This document shows positions 15,704 through 23,893 of a stretch of 64,000 nucleotides of DNA, piece after piece (position 1 is the stretch's first letter; the number at the start of each line of letters is the position of its first letter). The stretch is from DASQPR01 sp963836775 (GTDB lineage Bacteria; Actinomycetota; Actinomycetes; Mycobacteriales; Micromonosporaceae). A model generated the notes under the pieces. It was not told the DNA's origin, ran no database searches, and saw nothing but the letters and a program-made list of their open reading frames with translations. The stretch is taken from contig CAWIKR010000003.1 in assembly GCA_963836775.1 (NCBI GenBank), forward strand, positions 2,108,001 to 2,172,000. Reading direction: 5' to 3'. A program made the translations under genes and the position numbers.

Positions 15704-18256
15704 CTACTCGTAACTGATGGCGGCCAGCACGTTGGTCCGCGCCGCCCGGATCGCCGGCAGCACCGCTGCGACGACACCGACGACCGCGGCAAGGACCAGG
15801 TAGACCACCATCTGGCCCCACGGCAGCGACAGCTTGTCGATGCCCTGGTCGTGCAGTGCCTGGACCACCGCGGCGCCGAGCCCGACACCGACCACCAGGC
15901 CCAGCACGGCGCCGAACACCGAGATCACCACCGATTCGACGGTGACCATCGCCATGGTCTGGGCACGACGCAAGCCGATGGCCCGCAGCAGGCCGATCTC
16001 CCGGGTCCGTTCCAGAACCGACAGCGCCAGCGTATTGATGACGCCGAGGATGGCGATGATGATCGCCAGAGCCAGCAGGATCTGGATGATGGTCAGGACC
16101 GAGTCGATGCCCTTGGACTGCTGGTCGACGAAGGACGAGATGTCCGTGACGTTGACCTCTGGGCTGTCCGCCAGCAACGTCGAGACCTGGTTCTTCACGG
16201 TGTCGATGCTGGTGTTGCCGGCCACCATGATGAAGCCCTCGCTGGGCTGCGGCACGGTGAAGTTGGCCGCCGCCGAGGCCGGCAGGATCCAGCCGCTGAG
16301 CAGGTCACTCTTGTTGTAGATGCCGCTCAGGGTGAATGTCGCCGGATCGCCCTTGGCGAACTGGATGGTGACCGGGACGCCGACCTTGAGTCCGTCCTTG
16401 TCCGCGGTCGGCTTGTCGACCACGACCTGATCAGCGCCGATCTGGTCGATGTTGCCCTGGTTCGGCGTGACACTGAACATGTCGCGCAGAGCCTTCGCCT
16501 CGCTCATCGCACCGACGAACGTCGTATCACCGTCGACGATGGCGCGGTCCGAGTAGAGACCGCTGACCTCGGTGACCCCGGGAATCGCCGCGGTCTTGGT
16601 CAGCACGCTGGCGTCGAAGTTGCCCGCGCCGCCTGCGCTGTTCTGGTCACCGGAGATGATCAGATCGGCCTTCACCTGGGTGTTGGCGAGCGCGGTGATG
16701 CTGGTCTTGGCCGACGACGCGACCGTGTTGATGCCGGTGATCAGAGCGATGCCGACCATGAGCGCGGCCGCGGTGATCGCGGTCCGGCGCGGGTTGCGGC
16801 CGGAGTTACGCCGGCCCAGCATGCCCGGCAGCCACTTGGTGAAGATCGCGCCGAGAGCTGACACGATCGGGCGGCTGATGATCGGCGTCAACAGCGCGAC
16901 GCCGATAAACGAGACCAGCACGCCGATCAGGATCAGACCCAGCGTCGCGCCGCCGGCACCGGCCAGGCCGAAGCCCAGAGCCACCGCGCCGACCACGAAC
17001 ACCGCGAGACCGATCAGCGAGATCCTGGTCAGCGGCTTGTCCGGGGTGGCGGCATCGCGCATCGCCGCCACCGGCGGGATCCGGGACGCGCGCAGCGCCG
17101 GGATCAAGGCCGCGAGGACCGTGACGATGATGCCCACGGCGTAGGACGCGATGATCGCGCTCGGCGGGATGCCGATGCCATGCAGCGCGAGCTCGCCGCC
17201 GCCGATGTGGGTGAACACGTAGGCCAGCAGCGCGCCGATGCCGATGCCGGCGGCCAGGCCGATGGTCGAGCCGAGGAAGCCGATGACAACTGCCTCGACC
17301 AGCACCGAGTTGATCATCTGCCGTCGGCTGCCACCGATAGCACGCAGCAGCGCGAGCTCCTTCGTGCGCTGGGCGACGATGATCGAGAACGTGTTCAGGA
17401 TCAGGAAGATGCCGACGAACAGCGCCACACCTGCGAAGCCGAGCAGGATGTAGTTGACGAACGACAGCGCCTTGGTGAACGCGTCAGAAGACTCCTTCTG
17501 CAGCTGCGCACCGGTCTTGACCTGGTAGTCAGAGCCGATCTTCGCGGCCACGTCGTCGCGCAGCTGGGTGTCCGAAACGCCCGGCTGCGGCTTCACGTCG
17601 ATGGCGTTGAACATCCCGGGCTGATTCAGCATCACCCGTTGCGCTTCGGCGGTGGTGAACATGACGTTCTGTTCGCCGGCGATGGAGTTCCGGCCGCCGC
17701 TGTATTCGGCGATGCCGACGATTTGGTAGGTGTGCTTGACCCCGAGGGTGATCACGCCGATCTGGTCGCCGACCTTGAAGTTGCCCTGCTTGGCGACGTA
17801 ACCGTTGACGACCACCTGGTTGTCCGACTCCGGTGCGTGGCCGCCGGGCGCCAGGTGCACCAGCGCGTCCTCGCCGGTCCAGTTGGTGCCCAGGCGCGGC
17901 GCTCCGCTGGTGGACAGCACCTTGCCGTTCGGGCCGATGACGTGAGCGCCGTCGACACCGACCTGGCCGACCGCGTCGGCAACGCCGTCAGCGGCCTTGA
18001 CCTGTGTCACCAGCGAGGCCGGCAGCAACGTCATGGAATCCTGGCCGCCGCCGTCACCCTTGATCGTGGTCTTGCCGCTGACCTGGGCGTGCGTCTGTGA
18101 ATAGACGGTGGAGAAGAGGCCGTCGAAGGCGTTGCCGAGAGTGTTGGTCAGCACGAAGGCGCCGGCGACGAACATGACGCCGAGCACCACCGCGAGGCCG
18201 GACAGAACCAGCCTGAGCTTGCGGGACAGCAAGCTCTTGAGTGTGGCGCGCAGCAT
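15704..18256 (-). CDS. ABC transporter permease, FtsX/MacB type with duplicated domains
   Basis: The 850-residue integral membrane protein has an N-terminal TM helix (VLSGLAVVLGVMFVAGAFVL), a large extracytoplasmic MacB-like domain (about residues 45-250), three or four TM helices with the FtsX signature LLRAIGGSRRQM, then a second copy of the unit ending in RTREIGLLRAIGLRRAQ and the last TM helices. This ten-TM duplicated layout is typical of actinobacterial exporters of peptides, lipids or lipoproteins, but the substrate is unknown. Its ATG shares a base with the stop codon of the ATPase gene (TGATG), so translation is coupled. Confidence 0.92.
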   Translation of the reverse strand: MLRATLKSLLSRKLRLVLSGLAVVLGVMFVAGAFVLTNTLGNAFDGLFSTVYSQTHAQVSGKTTIKGDGGGQDSMTLLPASLVTQVKAADGVADAVGQVGVDGAHVIGPNGKVLSTSGAPRLGTNWTGEDALVHLAPGGHAPESDNQVVVNGYVAKQGNFKVGDQIGVITLGVKHTYQIVGIAEYSGGRNSIAGEQNVMFTTAEAQRVMLNQPGMFNAIDVKPQPGVSDTQLRDDVAAKIGSDYQVKTGAQLQKESSDAFTKALSFVNYILLGFAGVALFVGIFLILNTFSIIVAQRTKELALLRAIGGSRRQMINSVLVEAVVIGFLGSTIGLAAGIGIGALLAYVFTHIGGGELALHGIGIPPSAIIASYAVGIIVTVLAALIPALRASRIPPVAAMRDAATPDKPLTRISLIGLAVFVVGAVALGFGLAGAGGATLGLILIGVLVSFIGVALLTPIISRPIVSALGAIFTKWLPGMLGRRNSGRNPRRTAITAAALMVGIALITGINTVASSAKTSITALANTQVKADLIISGDQNSAGGAGNFDASVLTKTAAIPGVTEVSGLYSDRAIVDGDTTFVGAMSEAKALRDMFSVTPNQGNIDQIGADQVVVDKPTADKDGLKVGVPVTIQFAKGDPATFTLSGIYNKSDLLSGWILPASAAANFTVPQPSEGFIMVAGNTSIDTVKNQVSTLLADSPEVNVTDISSFVDQQSKGIDSVLTIIQILLALAIIIAILGVINTLALSVLERTREIGLLRAIGLRRAQTMAMVTVESVVISVFGAVLGLVVGVGLGAAVVQALHDQGIDKLSLPWGQMVVYLVLAAVVGVVAAVLPAIRAARTNVLAAISYE

Positions 18257-19050
18257 CAGTGATCACTCGCCGGTGTCTCGGTGACCACCCGGTCGAGCCG
18301 CTTCATGGTGTCCAGCACCGCGTCGGCGGTCGGATTGCGCAGCTCGCCGACAATCACGCCGTCGGCAAGGAAGATCACCCGGTCCGCGTAGGACGCGGCG
18401 TTCGGGTCGTGCGTCACCATCACGATCGTCTGGCCGTGCAGTTGCACCGACTGGCGCAGGAAACCGAGGATCTCGGCACCCGATCGCGAGTCCAGGTTTC
18501 CGGTCGGCTCGTCGGCGAAGACGACGTCCGGCCGGGACACCAGCGCGCGGGCGCAGGCGACCCGCTGCTGCTGCCCGCCGGAGAGCTGTGTCGGCCGGTG
18601 GCTGAGCCGGTCGGCCAGGTCGACGGTCTTGATGACGGTGTCGAACCAGCCCGGATCCGGCTTACGCCCGGCGATCGCCAGCGGCAACAGGATGTTTTCC
18701 TTCGCGGTCAACGTTGGCAGCAGATTGAACTGCTGAAAGATGAACCCGACCTGGTCCCGGCGAAGCTTGGTGAGCTTCGCGTCGGACAGGCCTTTGAGCG
18801 CGGTCTCACCGATATAGACCTCGCCGGTGCTGACCGTGTCCAGCCCGGCCAGGCAGTGCATCAGCGTCGACTTGCCGGAACCTGACGGTCCCATGATCGC
18901 GGTGAATTCTCCGCGCCGAAGCTCGACCGACACGTTGCGCAGAGCCTGCACCTGCGCCTCGCCGGACCCGTAGACCTTCCAGACACCCTCCGCGCGCGCT
19001 GCGATGTCGGTCATGTTTTCGACCGTGGCAGTCACCACGAACCCCCTCAA
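18256..19050 (-). CDS. ABC transporter ATPase, MacB/LolD type
   Basis: This nucleotide-binding subunit shows Walker A GPSGSGKST, Q-loop IFQQFNLLP, signature LSGGQQQRVACARAL, Walker B DVVFADEPTGNLDS and the H-loop VMVTHD. The DEPTGNLDS form is characteristic of the MacB/LolD/FtsE group, consistent with the FtsX-like permease downstream. The start is uncertain: the annotated ATG at 19050 gives 264 residues, while an internal ATG (MTDIAARAEGVWKVYG, 12 residues in) is closer to the usual domain start. It is the first gene of a two-gene operon. Confidence 0.92.
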   Translation of the reverse strand: MRGFVVTATVENMTDIAARAEGVWKVYGSGEAQVQALRNVSVELRRGEFTAIMGPSGSGKSTLMHCLAGLDTVSTGEVYIGETALKGLSDAKLTKLRRDQVGFIFQQFNLLPTLTAKENILLPLAIAGRKPDPGWFDTVIKTVDLADRLSHRPTQLSGGQQQRVACARALVSRPDVVFADEPTGNLDSRSGAEILGFLRQSVQLHGQTIVMVTHDPNAASYADRVIFLADGVIVGELRNPTADAVLDTMKRLDRVVTETPASDH

Positions 19051-19164
19051 ACTTGTGATCTGTGGCGGAGCCGGCCTCTGCCCGGCAGTGTCGCCGCTGC
19101 CCCACCCAACACATCCATCGTGGACGACTGCCGCCAGCGATGCGTCGGTCTTAAGTCGTAGTTA

Positions 19165-19206
19165 CTCCTGATCTTTCTCGGGGGTTTCCCTGAGAAAGAT
19201 CAGGAG
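19165..19206. repeat. Long near-perfect hairpin overlapping the RecB-like stop codon
   Basis: A perfect 15-bp inverted repeat (CTCCTGATCTTTCTC/GAGAAAGATCAGGAG) extends through one G-T pair and three G-C pairs to a 19-bp stem with a GTTT loop. The TGA of the RecB-like gene lies within the right arm. It may terminate that transcript before the ABC operon, although no T-tract follows. Confidence 0.75.
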
Positions 19207-20132
19207 GCGTGATCTGCGTCACCGGAACGAGCCTGCGGAACCGGGGAAATGCTCGATTCATCCGGAAATGGTGGAGTCGTCCCGCCGAACTCCGGGCACA
19301 GGCTTTGATAGGAGCACCAAGCACACAGACGGCTCGGCGTGGCGACAAACGTCTTACGCTCCCGGGACCGGGCGATCGCGTCCCAGAGAGCGACCAGAGT
19401 GCGCTCGAATCGAGCCAGCTCGTCGGCCTCCGGAGTGAAGTCGCAGACCTCGCCGTCGCGCAGATAGACCAGGCGCAGCACGGCCGGGACCACGCCGCGG
19501 GTCCGCCACAAAACCAGGGCGTAGAACTTGAGCTGGAACAGCGCTCGTGCCTCGAACGCCTCCCGGGGCGCGCTGCCGGTCTTGTAGTCGACCACCCGGA
19601 TAGCGCCGTCCGGAGCCACATCGAGACGGTCGATATAGCCGCGCACCCGTAGGCGGCCGTCGTCGATCTCGGTGGTGACCAGGTATTCCCGCTCGGCCGG
19701 CGACAGCCGCCGCGGATCCTCCAAGGTGAAGTAGGAATCGACGAGCCCGCGGGCGGACTGCAGGAACGCCGCGAAGGCGGCTTCGCCATCGACCACAGTG
19801 GCCAATGCCGGCTCGGCCTCCACCAGTCGCTGCCACTGGGGCTCCACCAGAGCCTTGGCCGCCTCCGGGTCGCGGCCATCGGCCGGCAGATCGAAGAGTG
19901 ACTCGAGGACCGCATGCACCAACGTGCCGCGGGCTTGATCCGCGGTCGGCGGCTCGGGGATCCGGTCGATGCTGCGCAACCGGTAGAGCAACGGGCAGGT
20001 CTTGAAGTCCGCGGCGCGCGACGGCGACAGCGACGGCCGCCGCCGAGAGTCTTCCAGGACCTCGTCGCCGAGCACATCGGTGGCTGCGGCGACGGCATCG
20101 GCGGCACTACGCGCGAGCGCGGAATCGGTCAT
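19200..20132 (-). CDS. RecB-family PD-(D/E)XK nuclease with a C-terminal cysteine cluster
   Basis: The 310-residue protein matches the stand-alone RecB-like nucleases. SLSPSRAADFKTCPLLYRL opens the domain, RGTLVHAVLESLF follows, and the catalytic core is RGYIDRLD then RVVDYKTGSAP, giving the D...DxK motif. The tail CAWCSYQSLCPEFGG supplies cysteines that, with an upstream one, bind an Fe-S cluster in AddB- and Cas4-like relatives. The homologue in M. tuberculosis is Rv2119, also beside trmI. The ATG at 20132 is chosen over upstream starts because a minus-strand TAACCT (20140-20145) lies 7 bases upstream. Its DNA repair role is inferred from the family. Confidence 0.88.
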   Translation of the reverse strand: MTDSALARSAADAVAAATDVLGDEVLEDSRRRPSLSPSRAADFKTCPLLYRLRSIDRIPEPPTADQARGTLVHAVLESLFDLPADGRDPEAAKALVEPQWQRLVEAEPALATVVDGEAAFAAFLQSARGLVDSYFTLEDPRRLSPAEREYLVTTEIDDGRLRVRGYIDRLDVAPDGAIRVVDYKTGSAPREAFEARALFQLKFYALVLWRTRGVVPAVLRLVYLRDGEVCDFTPEADELARFERTLVALWDAIARSRERKTFVATPSRLCAWCSYQSLCPEFGGTTPPFPDESSISPVPQARSGDADHAS

Positions 20133-20332
20133 GCGGCACAGGTTAGGACACCGCCCCGACAGTTTCCGGCGGAGCCACCCGAGGACCGCCCGCCACCGGC
20201 CGTTCCAATAGCCGACCACGATTCAGCCTGCCTCGGTCACCACCGCACGGGAGCCGGAATCGGCAACCGCGCCGACCAGGCCCGGCGGCGTTCGCCGCGG
20301 GCAAGGTCGCCGACTGCGTAGCATCAGACCCG

Positions 20333-21475
20333 ATGGCCCCACCCGACAACGCGCCCCGACGGCTGCGACCCGGAGCGATCCGGGTCGGGCGGCTGGCCGG
20401 CGTCCCCATCTACCTGACCCTGTCCTGGCTGGTTCTCGCCGTCCTGGTGGTGGGCGGATTCGGGCGGATGGTCGGCGGCGGAGCCAACGGCTCGTTCACC
20501 GCGCTGCTCGGCGCCACCGTCGTGGCCAGCCTGCTCATCTCCGTCCTCCTGCACGAGCTCGCCCATGCCCTGGTGGCGCGCCGGTTCGCGGTCGGTGTCC
20601 GCGGCATCACCCTGGAGCTGCTGGGCGGCTACACCGAGCTGGACCGGGAGGCTCCGGCGCCCGGACCCGAGGCCGCTATCGCGCTCGCCGGCCCGGCCGT
20701 CTCGCTGCTGCTCGGTGGCCTGGGTGCGGTGTTCGTGCCGGTCACCGATCGCGGCACGGTTCTCGGCGAGTTCGTCTTCCTGGTGGCCGCGAGCAACCTC
20801 ATCGTCGGCGCGTTCAACCTGCTGCCGGGCCTGCCGCTGGACGGCGGCCGGGCGCTGCGGGCCGGGCTTTGGCGCCTCACCGGAGATCCACGCCGGGCTG
20901 ATATCGCCGCCGGGTGGGCCGGCCGGGTGATCGCAATGGGCACCGTGATCGGTGCCTTCGCGCTCTACGCCAACGGCATCGTCACCGGCTTCTTCAGCGT
21001 GCTGTTCACCTTGCTCATCGGCCTGACCTTGTGGAACGGCGCCACCGAGGCGATCCGGATGGGCGAGCTGCGCCGCCGGCTGCCGGCGATCCAGGCCGGG
21101 CGCCTGGTCCGGCCGCTGCACGTGGTGGTCAGCGGCACCCCGCTGGCCGAGGCGTTGCGGCAGCGTGACGAGCTGGCCGGCAAGCGCCGGTCGCTCGGAG
21201 TCGCGGACCGGGCCGGGCACCTGATCGCGCTGGTCCACCCGCACCTGATCGCCGCCGTCCCGGACGAGCGCCGGCCCTGGGTCGACGTCGACAGCGTGGC
21301 CCGGGCGATCGCCCCGGCCCAGCGGATCCCGGCCGAGACCGAGGGCATGGCGGTGCTCGACGCCGTCAACGCCAACCCGGGCGCCGACCTGCTGGTGACC
21401 GTGGGCGAGGATGTCATCGGTGTGCTGCGCGCCGCCGACGTCATCGCGGCGCTCGAGTCCAAGGAGAATCGGTGA
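20333..21475 (+). CDS. Site-2 protease family (M50) membrane metalloprotease
   Basis: The 380-residue protein has several TM helices with the zinc motif HELAH (about residues 75-79) in LISVLLHELAHALVARRF and the third ligand in NLLPGLPLDGGRALRA. The C-terminal third (about 255-380) looks like a degenerate CBS-type domain, common in Rip3-like enzymes. Such proteases cut TM segments of anti-sigma factors or other membrane proteins; no target gene is adjacent. The ATG at 20333 has TAGCAT (20319-20324) 8 bases upstream, so it may be leaderless. Its stop overlaps the trmI start by 4 bases. Confidence 0.88.
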   Translation: MAPPDNAPRRLRPGAIRVGRLAGVPIYLTLSWLVLAVLVVGGFGRMVGGGANGSFTALLGATVVASLLISVLLHELAHALVARRFAVGVRGITLELLGGYTELDREAPAPGPEAAIALAGPAVSLLLGGLGAVFVPVTDRGTVLGEFVFLVAASNLIVGAFNLLPGLPLDGGRALRAGLWRLTGDPRRADIAAGWAGRVIAMGTVIGAFALYANGIVTGFFSVLFTLLIGLTLWNGATEAIRMGELRRRLPAIQAGRLVRPLHVVVSGTPLAEALRQRDELAGKRRSLGVADRAGHLIALVHPHLIAAVPDERRPWVDVDSVARAIAPAQRIPAETEGMAVLDAVNANPGADLLVTVGEDVIGVLRAADVIAALESKENR

Positions 21476-22416
21476 GTGTTTCGGCGGTGGTGCCGGTGGC
21501 CGGCCATGCCCACAGCGGCCCGTTCCGGCCCGGTGACCGGGTCCAGCTGACCGACCCGAAGGGCCGGATGCACACCATCGTCCTGGAGCCGGGCTCGGTC
21601 TATCACACCCACCGCGGCGGCGTGCTGCACGACGATCTGATCGGGCTCGCCGACGGGTCAGTGGTGTCCTCCGCCGGCGGCACCGTCTACCTCGCGCTGC
21701 GGCCGCTGCTGGCGGACTACGTGCTGTCCATGCCCCGCGGCGCTCAGGTGATCTATCCCAAGGACGCCGCACAGATCGTCGCCATGGGTGACGTCTTCCC
21801 CGGCGCCCGGGTGCTCGAAGCCGGCGCCGGGTCCGGCGCCCTGAGCTGCTCACTGCTGCGCGCCGTCGGCGCCACCGGCATCCTGCACAGCTACGAGATG
21901 CGCGACGACTTCGCCGCCGTCGCCCGCAAGAACGTCGAATCATTCTTCGGCGGCCCGCATCCGGCCTGGACCCTGCGGGTCGGCGACGTCGGCGACTGCG
22001 CCGAGACCGGCTATGACCGGATCATCCTCGACATGCTCGCGCCCTGGGAGATGATCGACCTGCTGTCCCGCGCGCTGGTGCCGGGCGGTGTCTTCATCGG
22101 CTACGTAGCCACCACGCCGCAGCTGTCCGAGCTGGTGGAGGCGCTTCGTGCGCACGGTGGCTTCACCGAGCCGCGGGCCTGGGAGACGCTCGTCCGGGAC
22201 TGGCACGCCGAGGGCCTGGCGGTACGCCCGGACCACCGGATGATCGCCCACACCGCGTTCCTGATCAGCTCGCGTCGGCTCGCGCCGGGCGTCACCGCGC
22301 CGCCGCGCCGCCGCAAGCCGAGCAAGGGCGCCGAAGCTTACGCGGCCCGGCGCGCCGCGACACCACCGGCCGAACCAGTGGCCGAAAGTGTTGCCAGCGA
22401 CCCGGAAGAGAGATAG
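21472..22416 (+). CDS. trmI: tRNA (adenine-N1)-methyltransferase TrmI
   Basis: TrmI makes m1A at position 58 in the T-loop of tRNAs, as a tetramer. The protein (314 residues) has an N-terminal beta-domain (GPFRPGDRVQLTDPKGRMHT), a YPKDAAQIVAMGDVFPGARV lead-in and the SAM motif VLEAGAGSGALSCSLL, followed by YDRIILDMLAPWEM with the active-site DM/P motif. The C-terminal 60 residues are basic and Pro/Ala-rich and extend beyond the fold. The GTG start overlaps the M50 stop (GTGA). The M. tuberculosis orthologue is Rv2118c, next to the same RecB-like gene. Confidence 0.93.
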   Translation: MSVSAVVPVAGHAHSGPFRPGDRVQLTDPKGRMHTIVLEPGSVYHTHRGGVLHDDLIGLADGSVVSSAGGTVYLALRPLLADYVLSMPRGAQVIYPKDAAQIVAMGDVFPGARVLEAGAGSGALSCSLLRAVGATGILHSYEMRDDFAAVARKNVESFFGGPHPAWTLRVGDVGDCAETGYDRIILDMLAPWEMIDLLSRALVPGGVFIGYVATTPQLSELVEALRAHGGFTEPRAWETLVRDWHAEGLAVRPDHRMIAHTAFLISSRRLAPGVTAPPRRRKPSKGAEAYAARRAATPPAEPVAESVASDPEER

Positions 22417-22426
22417 GACAAGTCGC

Positions 22427-22996
22427 ATGACGTCGTTCGGCAGTGAGCTGCCCACGGTGTTTCCGGACTGGTCGCCATACCCGGATCTGGACTCCGCCGC
22501 GCGCGCCTATCTCCGCGACCCGGATGTGGCGCTCGATGCGCTGTCCGGTGCGCTGGCCGGTGCCCAGGTGGTCAGCTTCACGCTGGAACGCTTCGTCAAC
22601 GAGGTCAACGGGGTCTGGCAAGAGGTGGTCGTCTGCGACGGCACCCGACTGATCCTGTGGCATGGCGAAGACATCCCGCCGGCCGACGGACCGCCCGGAT
22701 CGATGACCTCGTCGCTGCGGATCGTCCCACTCTCCGCGGTCACCGAGGTGGGCTGCCGGCGCCGGTTGATGCGGACCAGCGACGGCCAGGCACGGGTCGA
22801 GAGCGTCGACGTCTATCTTCTGCTGAGCTCACTGGACGAGGCCGGTTTCGGCAGCGTCGAGGACGGCGCGCCGATAATCCGCCACGACGCGCTGCGGTTC
22901 GGAAAGACACTCGACGACGGCGGGCCGGGGCAGATCGCCCGGCTGGAAGACTTCTCCCGGCTGATCTCGTCGCTGGTCGGCCGCCCCCTGATCTAG
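22427..22996 (+). CDS. Conserved actinobacterial protein, probably DUF5998
   Basis: The 189-residue soluble protein has no signal peptide or TM helix. It shows a helical N-terminus (DPDVALDALSGALAGAQVV) and then a beta-rich core (VCDGTRLILWHGED, SLRIVPLSAVTEVG). This resembles the DUF5998 family found next to trmI and mpa in actinobacteria; I assign it from memory of the family pattern, so the label is tentative. The function is unknown. The ATG at 22427 has a GAGAGATAGGA ribosome site and is 10 bases after trmI, so it is probably in the M50-trmI operon. Confidence 0.65.
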   Translation: MTSFGSELPTVFPDWSPYPDLDSAARAYLRDPDVALDALSGALAGAQVVSFTLERFVNEVNGVWQEVVVCDGTRLILWHGEDIPPADGPPGSMTSSLRIVPLSAVTEVGCRRRLMRTSDGQARVESVDVYLLLSSLDEAGFGSVEDGAPIIRHDALRFGKTLDDGGPGQIARLEDFSRLISSLVGRPLI

Positions 22997-23060
22997 CCGG
23001 GCAGGTGTGGACGGCGGCCGGATCAAGGTCGCCCACCAAGGGGCGCCACGCGGTTCGGCG

Positions 23061-23079
23061 CCAAGATTCGAAATCTTGG
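23061..23079. repeat. Intergenic palindrome CCAAGATT-CGA-AATCTTGG
   Basis: A perfect 8-bp inverted repeat with a three-base loop lies between the DUF5998-like and ferredoxin genes. Related AAGAT/ATCTT palindromes occur at 36233 and 57520. It may act as a bidirectional terminator between these convergent genes. Confidence 0.6.
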
Positions 23080-23183
23080 GCTGCCCGTCAGTATCGCCAA
23101 CAGCCGCACAAACATCGCGACATCAGTGAGACCAGGGCTCCGAATCGCCCCTGGCGACGACCATGACCGCACGGCTGTCGCGA

Positions 23184-23465
23184 TCACGCCGCGTCCGGGC
23201 CGGCCACCTCGACGTCGTCGTCGGACCGGACCACGTGGATGCAGTCGCCCGGACACTCCTTGGCCGCGTCGATGACGTCCAGGCGCAGGTGCTCCGGCAC
23301 GTCGGTGCGGGCGCCCGGGGCCATCATCAGTTCCCCGTCGGCGGTCTTCACGTAGGCCAGGCCGTCGATGTCGAACTCGAAGACTTCGGGTGCGTACTGG
23401 ACACACAGCCCGTCGCCGGTGCACAGTTCCTGATCAACCCACACCCGCAGCGCCTCGGTAGACAC
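23184..23465 (-). CDS. Ferredoxin, single-cluster [3Fe-4S]/[4Fe-4S] type
   Basis: This 93-residue electron carrier has the first cysteine pair in ELCTGDGLCVQYAPEVFEFD, with CxxxxxC spacing, and the last in AKECPGDCIHV. This is the arrangement of actinobacterial ferredoxins that serve cytochromes P450 and other reductases. The missing middle cysteine favours a 3Fe-4S cluster, but the cluster type is inference. The GTG at 23465 (VSTEALRVWVDQ) is chosen for the GAGGGA ribosome site upstream and the conserved short N-terminus. Its redox partner is not visible nearby. Confidence 0.88.
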   Translation of the reverse strand: MSTEALRVWVDQELCTGDGLCVQYAPEVFEFDIDGLAYVKTADGELMMAPGARTDVPEHLRLDVIDAAKECPGDCIHVVRSDDDVEVAGPDAA

Positions 23466-23893
23466 GCGTCGCTCCCTCTGATCGGTTCGTCCCAGTCGGT
23501 CGGCTCGTCCCGCTCGGCCCGGTCGGCCGGCTCGGCCTGCCGGGCTCGCGAGCGGGAACCGGGACACCGCGCTCACTACGACCGTAGCCGACCGCCCGAC
23601 ACGCTCGACACGCCCCCGGGCGATTGTGTGATCATCACAGCGCGTCGGTTTTATGTGTTTTGACGAAGTCTTACCATTCATGAACAGTCGGCAACGGTCG
23701 CTGGTAAAACAGTGGCAATCAACTCGAAATCGCGCCAAAATACGCTTTTACTCACTGTCGTACTCGAGCCCGGGGACCCGAACCCGGGCCCTCGATTTTC
23801 CAAGAACAAGTGTGACGGCAGTGTCGGGAGGGGCGAGGACGCCCCGCCAGCAGTTAGTGTGGAGACCACAGCGTTTTCGCTAGGAGGTGGGAC
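23466..23893. other. Intergenic region upstream of mpa: short repeats, a GC-rich hairpin, no gene
   Basis: This 428-base gap separates the ferredoxin gene from the divergent proteasome ATPase gene. 23480-23540 has degenerate TCGGTCGGCTCG repeats. From about 23640 the base composition becomes less GC-rich. A strong GC-rich hairpin sits at 23763-23794 (arms TCGAG+CCCGGG and CCCGGG+CTCGA), and promoter elements for mpa are expected here. No ORF shows coding character and no complete tRNA is present. Confidence 0.5.

Noticed and set aside
23760..23830. tRNA gene upstream of mpa
   Set aside because: Only a T-arm-like hairpin is present. The invariant A58 and a foldable anticodon and D arm are missing.
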